Made by a program: the position numbers and the translations under genes. From Clostridia bacterium (GTDB taxonomy: Bacteria; Bacillota; Clostridia; Oscillospirales; Acutalibacteraceae): a stretch of DNA of 64,000 bases. Location: positions 26,697 to 90,696 of the forward strand of contig JAKSQP010000010.1 of the NCBI GenBank assembly GCA_024404025.1, given 5' to 3'. Position 1 is the first letter of the stretch; each line of letters opens with the position of its first letter. The notes under the pieces are model-generated. The model searched no databases. It saw nothing but the letters and a program-made list of their open reading frames with translations, and had not been told where the DNA came from. Positions 18,861 through 28,223 of the stretch are shown piece after piece.

Positions 18861-20192
18861 TTATTCCATTGTAAGAACGGCGGTCAGAGGCTTTGAAAGC
18901 TCATAATATGAATTGACCGCAACAATTTTGACCCTGAATTCCTTGCCCGGATCAATATTCAGCTCGCCGAGATTGACCGTGAACTGCTCCGGCACACCGT
19001 GGAGATAATAATCCGAAAGATATGTCTTTGCAAGAACGGGGAAGCCGAGGCTGTCGGTGACGGTTATTTTATAATCATGAACAGCAAGCTTATCCGATGC
19101 TCTGTCAAAGGTGAGAAGCGCTTCGCCGTTTTCATTCTTTGAGCAGGTAACCTGAGCTCCGCTTTCAAAAACCGGAGCATCGTCATAAGCGAGTCTGTTT
19201 TTATATGTATATGCGTAGCACGAGGGATCATTGACATTTTCGATGTAATATGAAAGGAAAAAGCTGTCTGTCTGAAGGTCATAGGCTTTGATCGCAACGC
19301 TTCCGTCTCTGTCTGCTTCAACTATGCAGAATTCGGCAGCGGTATCGTATTTATCGGGATGCCTTCCCCATATAAGATCCTGTTCAAGCTCAAATCTGTT
19401 CATTGCACCGACTCCGACCGAAGTGTAGCTGCCCTGCCATATCGAACGGGGGTCTTCAAGCGGGAAATGGGAATGGCCTGAAAAATTAACAACTCTGTTG
19501 TGGCCGTTCCAGACCGAAGCGAGCCATGGTGAGCCCCATATCGTGCTTCCGTAAACCGTTCCGGTGTTGTGTGCGTGCTGGAACGAAAAAACGGGAAGAA
19601 CCGGTGAATCGGCTTCAGCCTTTGCGAGCTCCTGTTTTGCCCACGAAAGCATTTCGGGCGGATAAAACTGAATTGCTCCGGGATTGCAGCTCGGCACTCC
19701 GATAAAATGGAAGCCGTTGATGACCTTGTGCTGTTTGCCCACATCAACGCCGAATTCGGATTTGAAGCGTTCAATAACATCCTCGCCGCTCTTAAGGTCG
19801 TGATTTCCGAGAACAACGAGAGTTTCGGCTCTGCTGCCTATCTTTTCAAAAAAGGCTTTTACAAACGGCGCCATTTCGCCGCTTTTGCCGAATTCCGTAA
19901 AATCTCCGCAGCAGGCGAAAAGGTCAACGCCGTCTTCTCCGTAAATCGAGAAGCAGGTGTCAATCATTTTTTCAACGCCGTCAGTCGGAACATAGGATTC
20001 TTTTTCAACCGCATGGTTATCCGTAAAAACAACGAATCTGACCGCAGGTTCAAAATCTTCCGGAATTTCGGGCATCGTTTCCGTATAGGGGGAAGCCCAG
20101 GTGGTAAGCACGGATGAAACCGCAAAAATCAGCGAATAAATAAGGCCGAATATCGCTCTGAAGCTTGTCGGGAACGCTGTTGAAAACAACAT
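18861..20192 (-). CDS. secreted calcineurin-like metallophosphoesterase
   Basis: 443 residues. Hydrophobic N terminus (about 10-32) acts as signal or anchor. Metal-binding motifs in order: FTDNH (56-60, in place of the commoner DxH), CCGDFTEFG (94-102), GNHD (129-132), FQHAHN and SGHSHFP (about 238). The last about 100 residues form an Ig/fibronectin-like beta domain. The DNH variant shifts the first metal ligand. Acts outside the membrane on a phosphoester, possibly nucleotide or teichoic-type; substrate unknown. AAGGAG precedes the ATG. It is one of three such secreted enzymes in the window. Confidence 0.87.
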   Translation of the reverse strand: MLFSTAFPTSFRAIFGLIYSLIFAVSSVLTTWASPYTETMPEIPEDFEPAVRFVVFTDNHAVEKESYVPTDGVEKMIDTCFSIYGEDGVDLFACCGDFTEFGKSGEMAPFVKAFFEKIGSRAETLVVLGNHDLKSGEDVIERFKSEFGVDVGKQHKVINGFHFIGVPSCNPGAIQFYPPEMLSWAKQELAKAEADSPVLPVFSFQHAHNTGTVYGSTIWGSPWLASVWNGHNRVVNFSGHSHFPLEDPRSIWQGSYTSVGVGAMNRFELEQDLIWGRHPDKYDTAAEFCIVEADRDGSVAIKAYDLQTDSFFLSYYIENVNDPSCYAYTYKNRLAYDDAPVFESGAQVTCSKNENGEALLTFDRASDKLAVHDYKITVTDSLGFPVLAKTYLSDYYLHGVPEQFTVNLGELNIDPGKEFRVKIVAVNSYYELSKPLTAVLTME

Positions 20193-20330
20193 ATTTTTTC
20201 TCCTTCCGTATGTTTATATTCCGATTATACACGCCCGGGATTTATTTGTCCATATTTTTTTCCGTTTATACTTTTTTTTGCCGAAAAAATATGGTATATT
20301 GATAGTGTTATCCTAAAAGGCGGTGATGCA

Positions 20331-21002
20331 TTGAAACCGGGAATCAGAATATATTTTGCGGATACAGAGACTTTGAAAAATGAAGCTGTTTACGGAAAGC
20401 TTTATAATTCTCTTCCGGAAGAAAGAAAAAAGAAAGCAGACCGTTTCCGCTTTGAAAAAGACAGATTTCTTTCAGTCGGAGCCGGAGCGCTGCTTCTGAA
20501 AGCACTTTCGGACGCAGGCATTGATGATGCGGAATTTGCAGAGGGAGAAAAGCAGAAGCCGTTTATCAAAAATCATCCTGAAATATTTTTCAATCTCTCC
20601 CATTCCGAAGAAAAAATAATGTGCGTTGTTTCTGACCGTGAGGTCGGCTGCGACATTGAGAAAATCAAAAAAAACACAAATGACATAGCCGGAAGATATT
20701 TTGCCGTGGAAGAAAAAAATGCAATTGATTCAGCCGAAAGAAAAGATGAAATGTTTTTCAGAATATGGACTCTTAAAGAGAGCTACATCAAGGCTATCGG
20801 GCTCGGTCTTTCACTTTCTCTCAAGGATTTTTCGATCATCACCGGCGATGAAATTTCGGCAGTTTGCGGCGGCATAAAAACCGGTTATTCGTTTTTTGAA
20901 TTCAGAGATATCGGCGGCTACTGCTGTTCCTGCTGTGTTAAAGGAGATCAGAAAGATCTGCCGATGAAAATTGAGTTTATTGATTTAAGCGGAGGTAATT
21001 AA
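20331..21002 (+). CDS. 4'-phosphopantetheinyl transferase (Sfp type)
   Basis: 223 residues from a TTG start with AAGGCGGTG upstream; the nearby ATG at 20327 hits a stop at once. It transfers phosphopantetheine from CoA to a carrier-protein serine. Family motifs: FNLSHSEEK (87-95), VGCDIEKIK with Mg ligands D108 and E110, and WTLKESYIKAIGLGL (146-160). Length matches the Sfp class, not the about 120-residue AcpS, so it probably serves secondary-metabolism carriers. The free carrier protein at 29627 is the only visible candidate substrate in the window. It is co-transcribed with the phosphoesterase that starts 2 bases after its stop. Confidence 0.9.
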   Translation: MKPGIRIYFADTETLKNEAVYGKLYNSLPEERKKKADRFRFEKDRFLSVGAGALLLKALSDAGIDDAEFAEGEKQKPFIKNHPEIFFNLSHSEEKIMCVVSDREVGCDIEKIKKNTNDIAGRYFAVEEKNAIDSAERKDEMFFRIWTLKESYIKAIGLGLSLSLKDFSIITGDEISAVCGGIKTGYSFFEFRDIGGYCCSCCVKGDQKDLPMKIEFIDLSGGN

Positions 21003-21003
21003 A

Positions 21004-22140
21004 ATGAATACTTTTATGAGTTTCCTTGTTATGATTTTTACGGTTGTCAATTCCGTTATCGGCATACCCTCAACGGGTCTGATATTTGATATTGACACAC
21101 CGGCGGCAGTCTTTGAAAGCGGAGACGATATGTATACCGTCATCTGGACCACAACAAAAAAAGGCTCCGGATACATAACCTATTCATACGCCGGCAAGGA
21201 TTATACCGTCACCGACCAGGTAAGCGGAAATATCCGCACGGATGACACCATCCATTCGGTCAGAGTTCCGAAAGCCCATCTTGACCGCAACACCTATACA
21301 TATCATTCGGAGAGCGTTCCTTTTAAATTCGGTTACTTTGCTTTCAAGGGCAAAACCGTTTCCTCCGAGCCTGTTGAATTCGGCGGATATTCGGATGGAG
21401 AAACCGTCAGATTCCTCGTGCTTTCGGATATTCACGCAGAGATGGGCCCCGTTCTTGAAGCGGTTTCGCATTTCAGCGAAAAGCCGTCAATGATAATCCT
21501 TAACGGCGATATCGTTTCTTCAATGGAATTCAAATCGAACTTTGTAAAAATCCTCTCCTATGCCGCAGAGCTTACCGGCGGAAAGATTCCGGCTGCTTAC
21601 ATCAGAGGCAACCACGAACCGAGAGGAGAATTTGCCGCAAACACAGCTCAATATTTCAAAACTTCAACCGGCGGACTTTACTACACTTTCAATTACGGCC
21701 CCGTATGGGCAATCGCCGGAGACAGCGGCGAAGACAAGGAAGACAGCCACAAGGAATACAGCGGACTTGTTGATTTTACTCAATATATCGCAGACGAAAC
21801 AAAATGGCTCAATGCTCTTGAGCCGGACACGGCAGAAGGAAACCTTTATCGTCTTTGCTTCGTTCATCAGCCCTATCTTGATTTTTACGGCAATGACTGG
21901 ATTTCTCCCCTTTCGGATAAAGGCATTCAGGCGGTAATATCGGGCCACACTCATTCACTCGTGCTTGACTATAAAGAAGGCTCCGCACCCTTCCACCGCA
22001 TCATTGACGGCGGAAAGAGCGAGGAATTCGGATATATCGCAACTATGCTCACATTTGAGGGAGAAAATATGAATCTCAGATCCGTCCGGGCAGACGGAAC
22101 AACGGCAGGCGAAAAAGCCTATGAGATGAATCTCAAATAA
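21004..22140 (+). CDS. secreted purple-acid-phosphatase-like metallophosphoesterase
   Basis: 378 residues. N-terminal hydrophobic signal (about 5-22), a beta sandwich (about 28-120) as found before the catalytic domain in purple acid phosphatases, then the calcineurin fold with VLSDIHAE (D142, H144), LNGDIVSS, RGNHEPRG, HQPY and SGHTHSL. GGAGGT precedes the ATG. It sits directly behind the Sfp-type gene but has no obvious biochemical tie to it. Substrate unknown. Confidence 0.88.
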   Translation: MNTFMSFLVMIFTVVNSVIGIPSTGLIFDIDTPAAVFESGDDMYTVIWTTTKKGSGYITYSYAGKDYTVTDQVSGNIRTDDTIHSVRVPKAHLDRNTYTYHSESVPFKFGYFAFKGKTVSSEPVEFGGYSDGETVRFLVLSDIHAEMGPVLEAVSHFSEKPSMIILNGDIVSSMEFKSNFVKILSYAAELTGGKIPAAYIRGNHEPRGEFAANTAQYFKTSTGGLYYTFNYGPVWAIAGDSGEDKEDSHKEYSGLVDFTQYIADETKWLNALEPDTAEGNLYRLCFVHQPYLDFYGNDWISPLSDKGIQAVISGHTHSLVLDYKEGSAPFHRIIDGGKSEEFGYIATMLTFEGENMNLRSVRADGTTAGEKAYEMNLK

Positions 22141-22150
22141 AGCGAAAAAA

Positions 22151-22181
22151 GACACAGCACCGATTGATGCTGTGTCATTCT
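22151..22181. terminator. intrinsic terminator
   Basis: Arms GACACAGCA and TGCTGTGTC (22151-22176) followed by a T-rich stretch, between converging genes. Confidence 0.82.
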
Positions 22182-22183
22182 TT

Positions 22184-22672
22184 TTATCTTATTATGCGGC
22201 TGATTTCCGCTTTCCACTTTTCCGACAGTTTTTCAACGCTCTGCGCCGCATTTGCGGGCGAGGTCGAGGGCAGGCAAACGGCGCTGATCCCCGTTTTCGG
22301 CAGGATATATTTATTATAGTATTTTTCAGCCGTTTTTCCGTTGACGAAAATCGCCTTTATCTTTGCGGAATTCAGAATGATGCCGATGTCATTAGCTGCG
22401 GCATTTTTTATTGAGCTGTCTGCGCTTGCGCTGATTTCGCATTCCGCAATAACATCCCAGAGAGCAATGTGATTTTTCAGCAGAAAATCTTTCTTTTCTT
22501 CAACTGTCTGCGGCACTTTGCAGCCGAAAACGGAAGCGGTCACCTTCCAGAATCTGTTCTGCTTATGTCCGTAGAAAAAGCCGTATTCCCTTGATTTTAC
22601 CGACGGAAAGCTGCCGAGAATCAGAATTTCGCTGTTTTCGTCAAAAACGGGGTCAATGTTATGGATCACCAT
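22184..22672 (-). CDS. DNA-deoxyinosine (hypoxanthine) glycosylase, uracil-DNA glycosylase superfamily
   Basis: 162 residues, the normal length. Excises deaminated bases, likely hypoxanthine, from DNA. It has the active-site loop ILGSFPSVKSR (about 17-27), FFYGHKQNRFWKV (about 32-44), LWDVI, and the second loop CLPSTSPANA. These match the Mug-like hypoxanthine-DNA glycosylase family. The ATG overlaps the end of the DUF4965 gene by 7 bases, so it is translationally coupled, although the two functions are unrelated. Confidence 0.9.
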   Translation of the reverse strand: MVIHNIDPVFDENSEILILGSFPSVKSREYGFFYGHKQNRFWKVTASVFGCKVPQTVEEKKDFLLKNHIALWDVIAECEISASADSSIKNAAANDIGIILNSAKIKAIFVNGKTAEKYYNKYILPKTGISAVCLPSTSPANAAQSVEKLSEKWKAEISRIIR

Positions 22673-24567
22673 TTGAAATCGTTTTCAAGAAGCTTGATGA
22701 AAAGTCCGCCCTGAACCGTTCTGTTCTGGAATCCGACCTTATCGGCGGTAACGGTATCATACCAGTCCGTCATGGGAACTCTCGTCTTCATTTTGTTATA
22801 GGCATCCCAGAGAGGCGCAATGAATTTTTCAAAATCTCTCTTTGACGGAGCAAGGCAGGCTGTCCACACAAGCCAGTCCGATTTGGTATATGTTCTGCGG
22901 TTATCGAGAGGCATACCGAATTTGTTGATTCTTGTAAGATTTGAAGCGAATTCCGAAGCATAAAGCTCATCCTCAAACAGACCCGTTCCCCAAAATTTAT
23001 CCCATATCATATTGTATTTCATGCTGAATGTGCCTTCACGGTCAAACGCAAGGCGGTAGCTTCCGTCTCCGTTGGAGGCTCTTCGCTTCCAGCTCTTTGC
23101 CATTTTCTTTGCAATTTCAAAATATTCGGCGGCTTTTTCGGTTTCGCCCTTCATCGAAAGAATCTTCGAGAAGCCGGCTATGCCCATTATCGCCTTTATC
23201 GAAAGGTTGCAGTTATGGGCAAGATGACCTGCAAAATCATCCGTGCAGAGCTGATTTCTCGGGTCTTTTCCGTATTTAATAAGATATTTCACCCAGCTTT
23301 CAAGGTGGTTCATATATTTATCCGCAAATTCGGTGTTTCCTTCACGAATGCAGATATTCGCAACAAGCACGAGCATATTTCCGCTCTCTTCAACCGGCAT
23401 CTGCGATTTAAGCTTATATCTTGTCTTTCTTCCCCTTTTAAGTCCGTATCTCTGGCGGTCAATAAGAGGATACTGACCTGCATCGTGAGGAGCAAAATCA
23501 TAAACCCAGTCTTCGCTTTCCGCAAAATCAAAAACGGGGCGAAGCATTCCCTTAAGAAGCTCCGTATTGAGAAGCAGGAACATCGGGGCGGAAGGATAGG
23601 TAACATCAACCGTTGCGGCGCAGCCGTTTGAGAAGCATTCCTTTGAGATGAAAACGACCTCGCCGTTTTCTTTAACAGCAATCTTATGAGCATTCATGAC
23701 CTGCCTGTAAGCAAGAGAAAGCAGCTCGGCATATTTTCTGCCGCCGGCTTTTTCGGCTTTTGCAAAAAGCTCTGCGGAATATTTTTCGCATCTGTCAAAA
23801 ATCTCTTCGCTTTCCTTTTCGGCTTCCGCCATTGCTTCAAGAATCGAAATGCCCTTTGTGTGCCAATATGCTTTCAGCTTCTTTCCGAAATAGCCAATTG
23901 AATAAATATCGTCATAAGCAAAAAGAACGGTTGATTTTTTTCCCTTTTCGAGCGCAAATTCAGCCTTGACAAAGGTCATTTCATCCGCTTCACAAACGGA
24001 ATATTCAGCCTTTTCGGGAGCAGAAAGATAGAAATATCCCCATTCCGTGCGCAGATCATCGCCGCTTCTTGTGAGCATTTTCTGGCTCTTTGTGCCGATT
24101 GAAACCGCTTTGAGCCCGTTGGGAAGAGCGTGGATACCGGTTTCCGTTTTGTCATCGCCCTTTTTGTTCATACAGATTTCTTCGCTGACCGAAACGCCGA
24201 TCCTGACCTCGTGCTTTCCGTCCGCCTCATAAGAAACGGTCATGTAGGAAACCGGCCTTGAAGCATAATAAAGGTCCTCTGCGAAAACTGGAGTGAAAAA
24301 ACATATATTGAGCTTTATAAGCTCGTTTTCAAATGTGTATGCGGTTGAAAATGCGTTTATATCAACATTTGTCTGCCTGATAAGCTCTTCTTTGCCTTTG
24401 CCCATGAATCTGAAAGGCTTTCCGTCAACATAAACGATTCCGTCCATGGTGTTGGAGCTGCCCGTCCAATGGGCCGTAACGGATTTATTGAGACTGTTTG
24501 AGGTTGACCATACCGAAAAATACGGATCAACTGTAATAAGCGGATATGCAGGCGCTCTTAATTTCAT
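22666..24567 (-). CDS. DUF4965/DUF5127 glutaminase-A-like glycosidase
   Basis: 633 residues, no signal peptide. It opens with APAYPLITVDPYFSVWS, the conserved start of the DUF4964/DUF5127 module. A beta-rich N-terminal half is followed by an (alpha/alpha) barrel with DVTYPSAPMFLLLN, DFAPHDAGQYPL and NCNLSIKAIMGIAGF. Proteins of this architecture are often labelled glutaminase A, but their folds and genomic contexts in gut bacteria point to carbohydrate hydrolysis. Lack of a signal peptide makes it cytoplasmic. GGAGG precedes the ATG. Substrate unknown. Confidence 0.85.
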   Translation of the reverse strand: MKLRAPAYPLITVDPYFSVWSTSNSLNKSVTAHWTGSSNTMDGIVYVDGKPFRFMGKGKEELIRQTNVDINAFSTAYTFENELIKLNICFFTPVFAEDLYYASRPVSYMTVSYEADGKHEVRIGVSVSEEICMNKKGDDKTETGIHALPNGLKAVSIGTKSQKMLTRSGDDLRTEWGYFYLSAPEKAEYSVCEADEMTFVKAEFALEKGKKSTVLFAYDDIYSIGYFGKKLKAYWHTKGISILEAMAEAEKESEEIFDRCEKYSAELFAKAEKAGGRKYAELLSLAYRQVMNAHKIAVKENGEVVFISKECFSNGCAATVDVTYPSAPMFLLLNTELLKGMLRPVFDFAESEDWVYDFAPHDAGQYPLIDRQRYGLKRGRKTRYKLKSQMPVEESGNMLVLVANICIREGNTEFADKYMNHLESWVKYLIKYGKDPRNQLCTDDFAGHLAHNCNLSIKAIMGIAGFSKILSMKGETEKAAEYFEIAKKMAKSWKRRASNGDGSYRLAFDREGTFSMKYNMIWDKFWGTGLFEDELYASEFASNLTRINKFGMPLDNRRTYTKSDWLVWTACLAPSKRDFEKFIAPLWDAYNKMKTRVPMTDWYDTVTADKVGFQNRTVQGGLFIKLLENDFKW

Positions 24568-24650
24568 AATATTTCCTCCGATAGAATTGGTAAAACAATT
24601 ATATCATTTATACTGATTCTGTCAATCGGCTGAAATAATTTTATAAATTC

Positions 24651-24680
24651 ATTTCATTTATGAAATTTCTATGTTATAAT
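24651..24680 (+). promoter_or_regulatory. extended -10 promoter with overlapping inverted repeat, upstream of the GH28-like gene
   Basis: TGTTATAAT (24672-24680) is an extended -10. Immediately upstream, ATTTCAT-TT-ATGAAAT (24651-24666) is a perfect inverted repeat placed where a repressor would block polymerase. It lies between divergent glycan genes. Confidence 0.4.
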
Positions 24681-24708
24681 TCTGTCACAAAATAAAAGGA
24701 TTGATTAT

Positions 24709-26340
24709 ATGAAAAAATCATTTTCGCTTTTCATTGCCGCAGCTCTGATTTTCTGCATCTTTTCAACCGTTTCTTATGCGGGATCCGAAAAATTCGAGTC
24801 TCTTTCATTCCCCGAAGAAGCAATTTCCCCGTTCACGGATGATCTTTTTAAAACCGTTTCATCCGGCGATGATTACATTTCAAATTGCGGTCACAACAGA
24901 ACCGGCACATTCATTTCTCCTTATTGGCTTTGCTCGGTCAACGGAAAAGCGGTCGATGTTTATGCGTCGCTTACTTATGATGAGGAAATCGGAGGCGGGG
25001 TGCTTCATTCCTATTCCTGCATTTGGATCGAAAGCGGAGCAAAGCCCGAAATAACTCTCGAATCGCTTGAAAATCCCGGAAATGCGGTCATTCTTCCTCA
25101 GAAAGATTATTCGAATTTCAGAATATCCGGAAACAGAATTTCATTTTCAGTCAACAATTTCGGCTCATTTACCTGCCTTATCAACGATGACGATATGCGT
25201 TTTGCATTCACTCTTTTTGTCAGGGAATATACCGACGAAGAAGCGGAAATTGAGGCTCTTAAAAAGGAATACGGCGAAAGCAGAGTTGCCGTTTATGAAA
25301 AAAGATATTATGAAACCGATGTTATGATCGCCGATGATTATGATGCGGTTTATTTTCGCAGAGGCTCATATTTCTGCGCAAAGCATATTTATGACCTGCG
25401 CAGCGATGAGGAAGCCGCCGCAATCCCGCAGACAAGAGAATTCATCCTTCTTTACGGCAGAAACAACATAAAAATCAAAGGATACGGAACTCTTGATTTC
25501 ACAAAGCTTGACCGCAAAGAACGCTCTCCGATGTTCATTTCAAACTGCACGGAATGCTCGGTTGAGGGGCTGTGTTTTCTCAATTCGGGCGGCTGGACTT
25601 TAACGGCATACGCCTGCGAAAATCTCGATATTTCAGATATAACACAGTTTTCCTATCGCACGAACAGCGACGGGATAAACATCTGCGGATGCAATAATGT
25701 CAATGTTTCCGATTCATTTATAAGAAACGGTGATGACAGCTTTTCGGTCAAAACGACCAACATACATTACGAGGCCCACGATATTGCTTTTGATAACTGC
25801 ATCGGCTGGAGCACCAAAGCAAGATGCTTCGGAATAACCGGCGAAGTTGAAAGAGATATTTACAACATCATTTTCAGAAATTCTTATGTTTTCAATCGCA
25901 ATGCGACCTGGGATAATGACCGTGTTTCTTCTCTCGCAATAAGCGTTGAATGCGGAAAAGGGCAGATAAGCAATGTTCTTTTTGAAAATATTGATATAAG
26001 ATCCGACAAAGGCAGAGCCTTCAACTGCATCATTTACGGAAAAGATGTTGAAAACTGCAATATAAAAGATATAAAGCTGAAAAACATCCGCTTTACCTGC
26101 GGCGAAAAGCCGAAAATTTCAACAAGGCTCAATGCAACATTTCTTCAGAAAATCTGCTTTGTTCTGAACAGAATTTTGAAGATATTCGGCATTGAAAGCA
26201 ATAAAATTACGGCATACTGCGGCGGCAATCACATTGATATTTTGTTTGAAAATGTTATTGCAGGCGGAACCGGTCTTACGCAAAAGAATCATTCAAGGTT
26301 TATCGAAACCGAAGGCTTCGCCGATATTGTTTTCTGCTGA
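24709..26340 (+). CDS. secreted GH28-like (polygalacturonase-fold) enzyme
   Basis: 543 residues with a signal peptide (about 1-24). An N-terminal beta domain (about 25-190) precedes a right-handed beta helix (about 205-500). The GH28 core shows as TNSDGINICG and SFIRNGDDSFSVKTT, giving the three catalytic aspartates. The later histidine/arginine motif of classical polygalacturonases (GHG) is replaced here by STKARCFGITGE, so activity may differ from simple pectin hydrolysis. Expected outside the cell on pectic or similar galacturonan. An independent promoter region lies upstream; the start is the ATG before MKKSFSLF. Confidence 0.82.
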   Translation: MKKSFSLFIAAALIFCIFSTVSYAGSEKFESLSFPEEAISPFTDDLFKTVSSGDDYISNCGHNRTGTFISPYWLCSVNGKAVDVYASLTYDEEIGGGVLHSYSCIWIESGAKPEITLESLENPGNAVILPQKDYSNFRISGNRISFSVNNFGSFTCLINDDDMRFAFTLFVREYTDEEAEIEALKKEYGESRVAVYEKRYYETDVMIADDYDAVYFRRGSYFCAKHIYDLRSDEEAAAIPQTREFILLYGRNNIKIKGYGTLDFTKLDRKERSPMFISNCTECSVEGLCFLNSGGWTLTAYACENLDISDITQFSYRTNSDGINICGCNNVNVSDSFIRNGDDSFSVKTTNIHYEAHDIAFDNCIGWSTKARCFGITGEVERDIYNIIFRNSYVFNRNATWDNDRVSSLAISVECGKGQISNVLFENIDIRSDKGRAFNCIIYGKDVENCNIKDIKLKNIRFTCGEKPKISTRLNATFLQKICFVLNRILKIFGIESNKITAYCGGNHIDILFENVIAGGTGLTQKNHSRFIETEGFADIVFC

Positions 26341-26678
26341 TGTATTCCGGTTATGCTTGTTCAATAATTTTTATTATAAATATTATTATGCAAAACACGG
26401 CTTTTGTCTGAAAAAAACACAATTTTCAGACAAACATAGATAAAAGTCTGTATCAATCCCCAATTTATAGTGTTAGAATCCTAACGGTATTGTTATATGC
26501 GATGATTAATTTTGCCCAAATTTTTATACAATCATTTAACATTGTCTGAATTTGTTTAATTTTCTAAACAATAAGTCGATTTTGTCTATTGATGAAACTT
26601 TTTTCTTTGATATACTTTCGGTATGCTGAAATCTTTTGAAGATGCAGTCAAATATCAGGCAAAAGAAAGGTTAAAAAA
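26341..26678 (+). promoter_or_regulatory. 338-base A/T-rich regulatory region before the carrier-protein operon
   Basis: No coding potential on either strand. It holds a perfect 12-base inverted repeat TTTGTCTGAAAA / TTTTCAGACAAA (26403-26414 and 26423-26434, 8-base spacer). A further half-site-like TTGTCTGAA lies near 26544 and TTTGTCT at 26581. A second small palindrome, GTTAG-AATC-CTAAC, is at 26472-26485. A sigma-A promoter fits at TTGATG (26589-26594), a 16-base spacer and TATACT (26611-26616). The repeats look like operators of an unseen regulator, or the first pair could be a terminator of the GH28-like gene. Confidence 0.55.
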
Positions 26679-28223
26679 ATGAGAGAGATCACCGTTCCTT
26701 CAGTAAGAGAATTAATTGACTGCGCTGTTGAAAAATACGGCAAAAAAACATTTATTGAATATTTTGAAAACAACGTTATAGTTAAGAAAAGCTTCAAAAA
26801 AATCAGAGAAGACAGCCTCGCAGTCTGCCGTTATCTCAGAGCGATTTCAAAAGATCATCTTCACATTGCTCTCTGCGGAAGTACATCATACGAATATCTT
26901 GTTTTTGCAACGGCGAGCCTTATCAGCGGATGCGTTCTGGTTCCGTTTGCTCCCGACATTTCCGCTTCCGAGGCCTCAAATCTTTTTAAAAGAGCCGATA
27001 TAGATCTTATCGTTCATGACGCAATGCTGGAGGATAAGGTTGACGAAATCATCAACAATACCGGGATTTATCTTTCCCCCGTTAATATGACGAACAAATC
27101 GACCTTCAACAAAATTCTGTCTGATTATTCCGAAAGCTCCGAATATGCTTCTCTTTCCGATTATGAAGTTGATATGGACGAGCTTGCGCTCATCATTTTC
27201 ACATCCGGCACAACGGGCATAAAGAAAGGCGTTATGCACTCAACAAGAACCTTTGTTGCCAACACAATGTGCGCAGACTATGTTCCTTACACAACCGAAA
27301 AGGATACTCTTCTCTCCGTTCTTCCGATGTATCATGTTTTCTGCTTCTCGGGCGACTATATCAAAAACATCAGAGACGGTGTAACGGTTGCTCTTAACGG
27401 CAATATGAGAGATTTAACAAGAAATCTTCTCGTTTTCCAGCCAACCGCAATGAGAGTTGTTCCCATGATTGCCCAGACTCTTCTGCGGGCGATCAAATCT
27501 CTCCACGCCAAAAATCCCTCGCTCACTCCGAGGCAGGCTGCCGAAGCTGTTTACGGCAAGAACATCAAATGGCTCATCAGCGGCGGTGCATATCTTCCTC
27601 CGGAGCTTTGCGTTGAATATGAAAACTACGGCATCTATCTCCGCCAGGGCTACGGTATGTCCGAAGCCGGCTGCCGTATCACCATTCCCGACACTATCTG
27701 CTCCCTCGATTCGGTCGGCAGAGTTATTGATATATGCGATGTCAGAATCAAGGGCGGCGAAATTCAGGTCAAAACACCCTCTGCGATGCTCGGATATTAT
27801 AAAATGCCCGAAGAAACAAAAGAAATGTTTACCGAAGACGGCTGGCTGCGCACGGGCGACATAGGCGTTCTTGCCGAAAACGATGAACTTTTTATCACCG
27901 GCAGACTTAAGAATCTTATTATTCTTTCAAGCGGCGAAAATGTTTCTCCGGAAGCAATCGAAAAAAAATTCAACGATATTGAAAGCATCAGCGAAGTGCT
28001 GGTTTATGCCGAAAAGAATATGATAGTTGCCGATATTTATCCCAACTATTCATATTTTGAAGATAATAAAATCGAAAATCCCGAAGAGGTAATCATCTCC
28101 ATCGTTAAAGAATTCAACAAGACATCAAAAGCTTCTCACACAATCGCCAAAGTCAATGTATTGAAAACTCCGCTTGAAAGAACGGGAAGCGGTAAAATAA
28201 AAAGAAAGGTCAATTCATTATGA
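26679..28223 (+). CDS. adenylate-forming enzyme (AMP-dependent synthetase/ligase), first of the operon
   Basis: 514 residues, cytoplasmic. It activates a carboxylic acid as an acyl- or aminoacyl-AMP. Core motifs: phosphate loop FTSGTTGIKKG (174-184), QGYGMSEAG, YYKMPEETKEMFTEDGWLRT, the hinge GDIG.. and GRLKNLII, and the C-terminal lysine motif TGSGKIKR. Its length fits a stand-alone A domain or acyl-CoA ligase with no fused carrier. The next gene starts within its stop (ATGA). With a free carrier and a condensation-like protein in the operon, loading of the carrier is the likely job. The acid it selects cannot be read reliably. Confidence 0.88.
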   Translation: MREITVPSVRELIDCAVEKYGKKTFIEYFENNVIVKKSFKKIREDSLAVCRYLRAISKDHLHIALCGSTSYEYLVFATASLISGCVLVPFAPDISASEASNLFKRADIDLIVHDAMLEDKVDEIINNTGIYLSPVNMTNKSTFNKILSDYSESSEYASLSDYEVDMDELALIIFTSGTTGIKKGVMHSTRTFVANTMCADYVPYTTEKDTLLSVLPMYHVFCFSGDYIKNIRDGVTVALNGNMRDLTRNLLVFQPTAMRVVPMIAQTLLRAIKSLHAKNPSLTPRQAAEAVYGKNIKWLISGGAYLPPELCVEYENYGIYLRQGYGMSEAGCRITIPDTICSLDSVGRVIDICDVRIKGGEIQVKTPSAMLGYYKMPEETKEMFTEDGWLRTGDIGVLAENDELFITGRLKNLIILSSGENVSPEAIEKKFNDIESISEVLVYAEKNMIVADIYPNYSYFEDNKIENPEEVIISIVKEFNKTSKASHTIAKVNVLKTPLERTGSGKIKRKVNSL

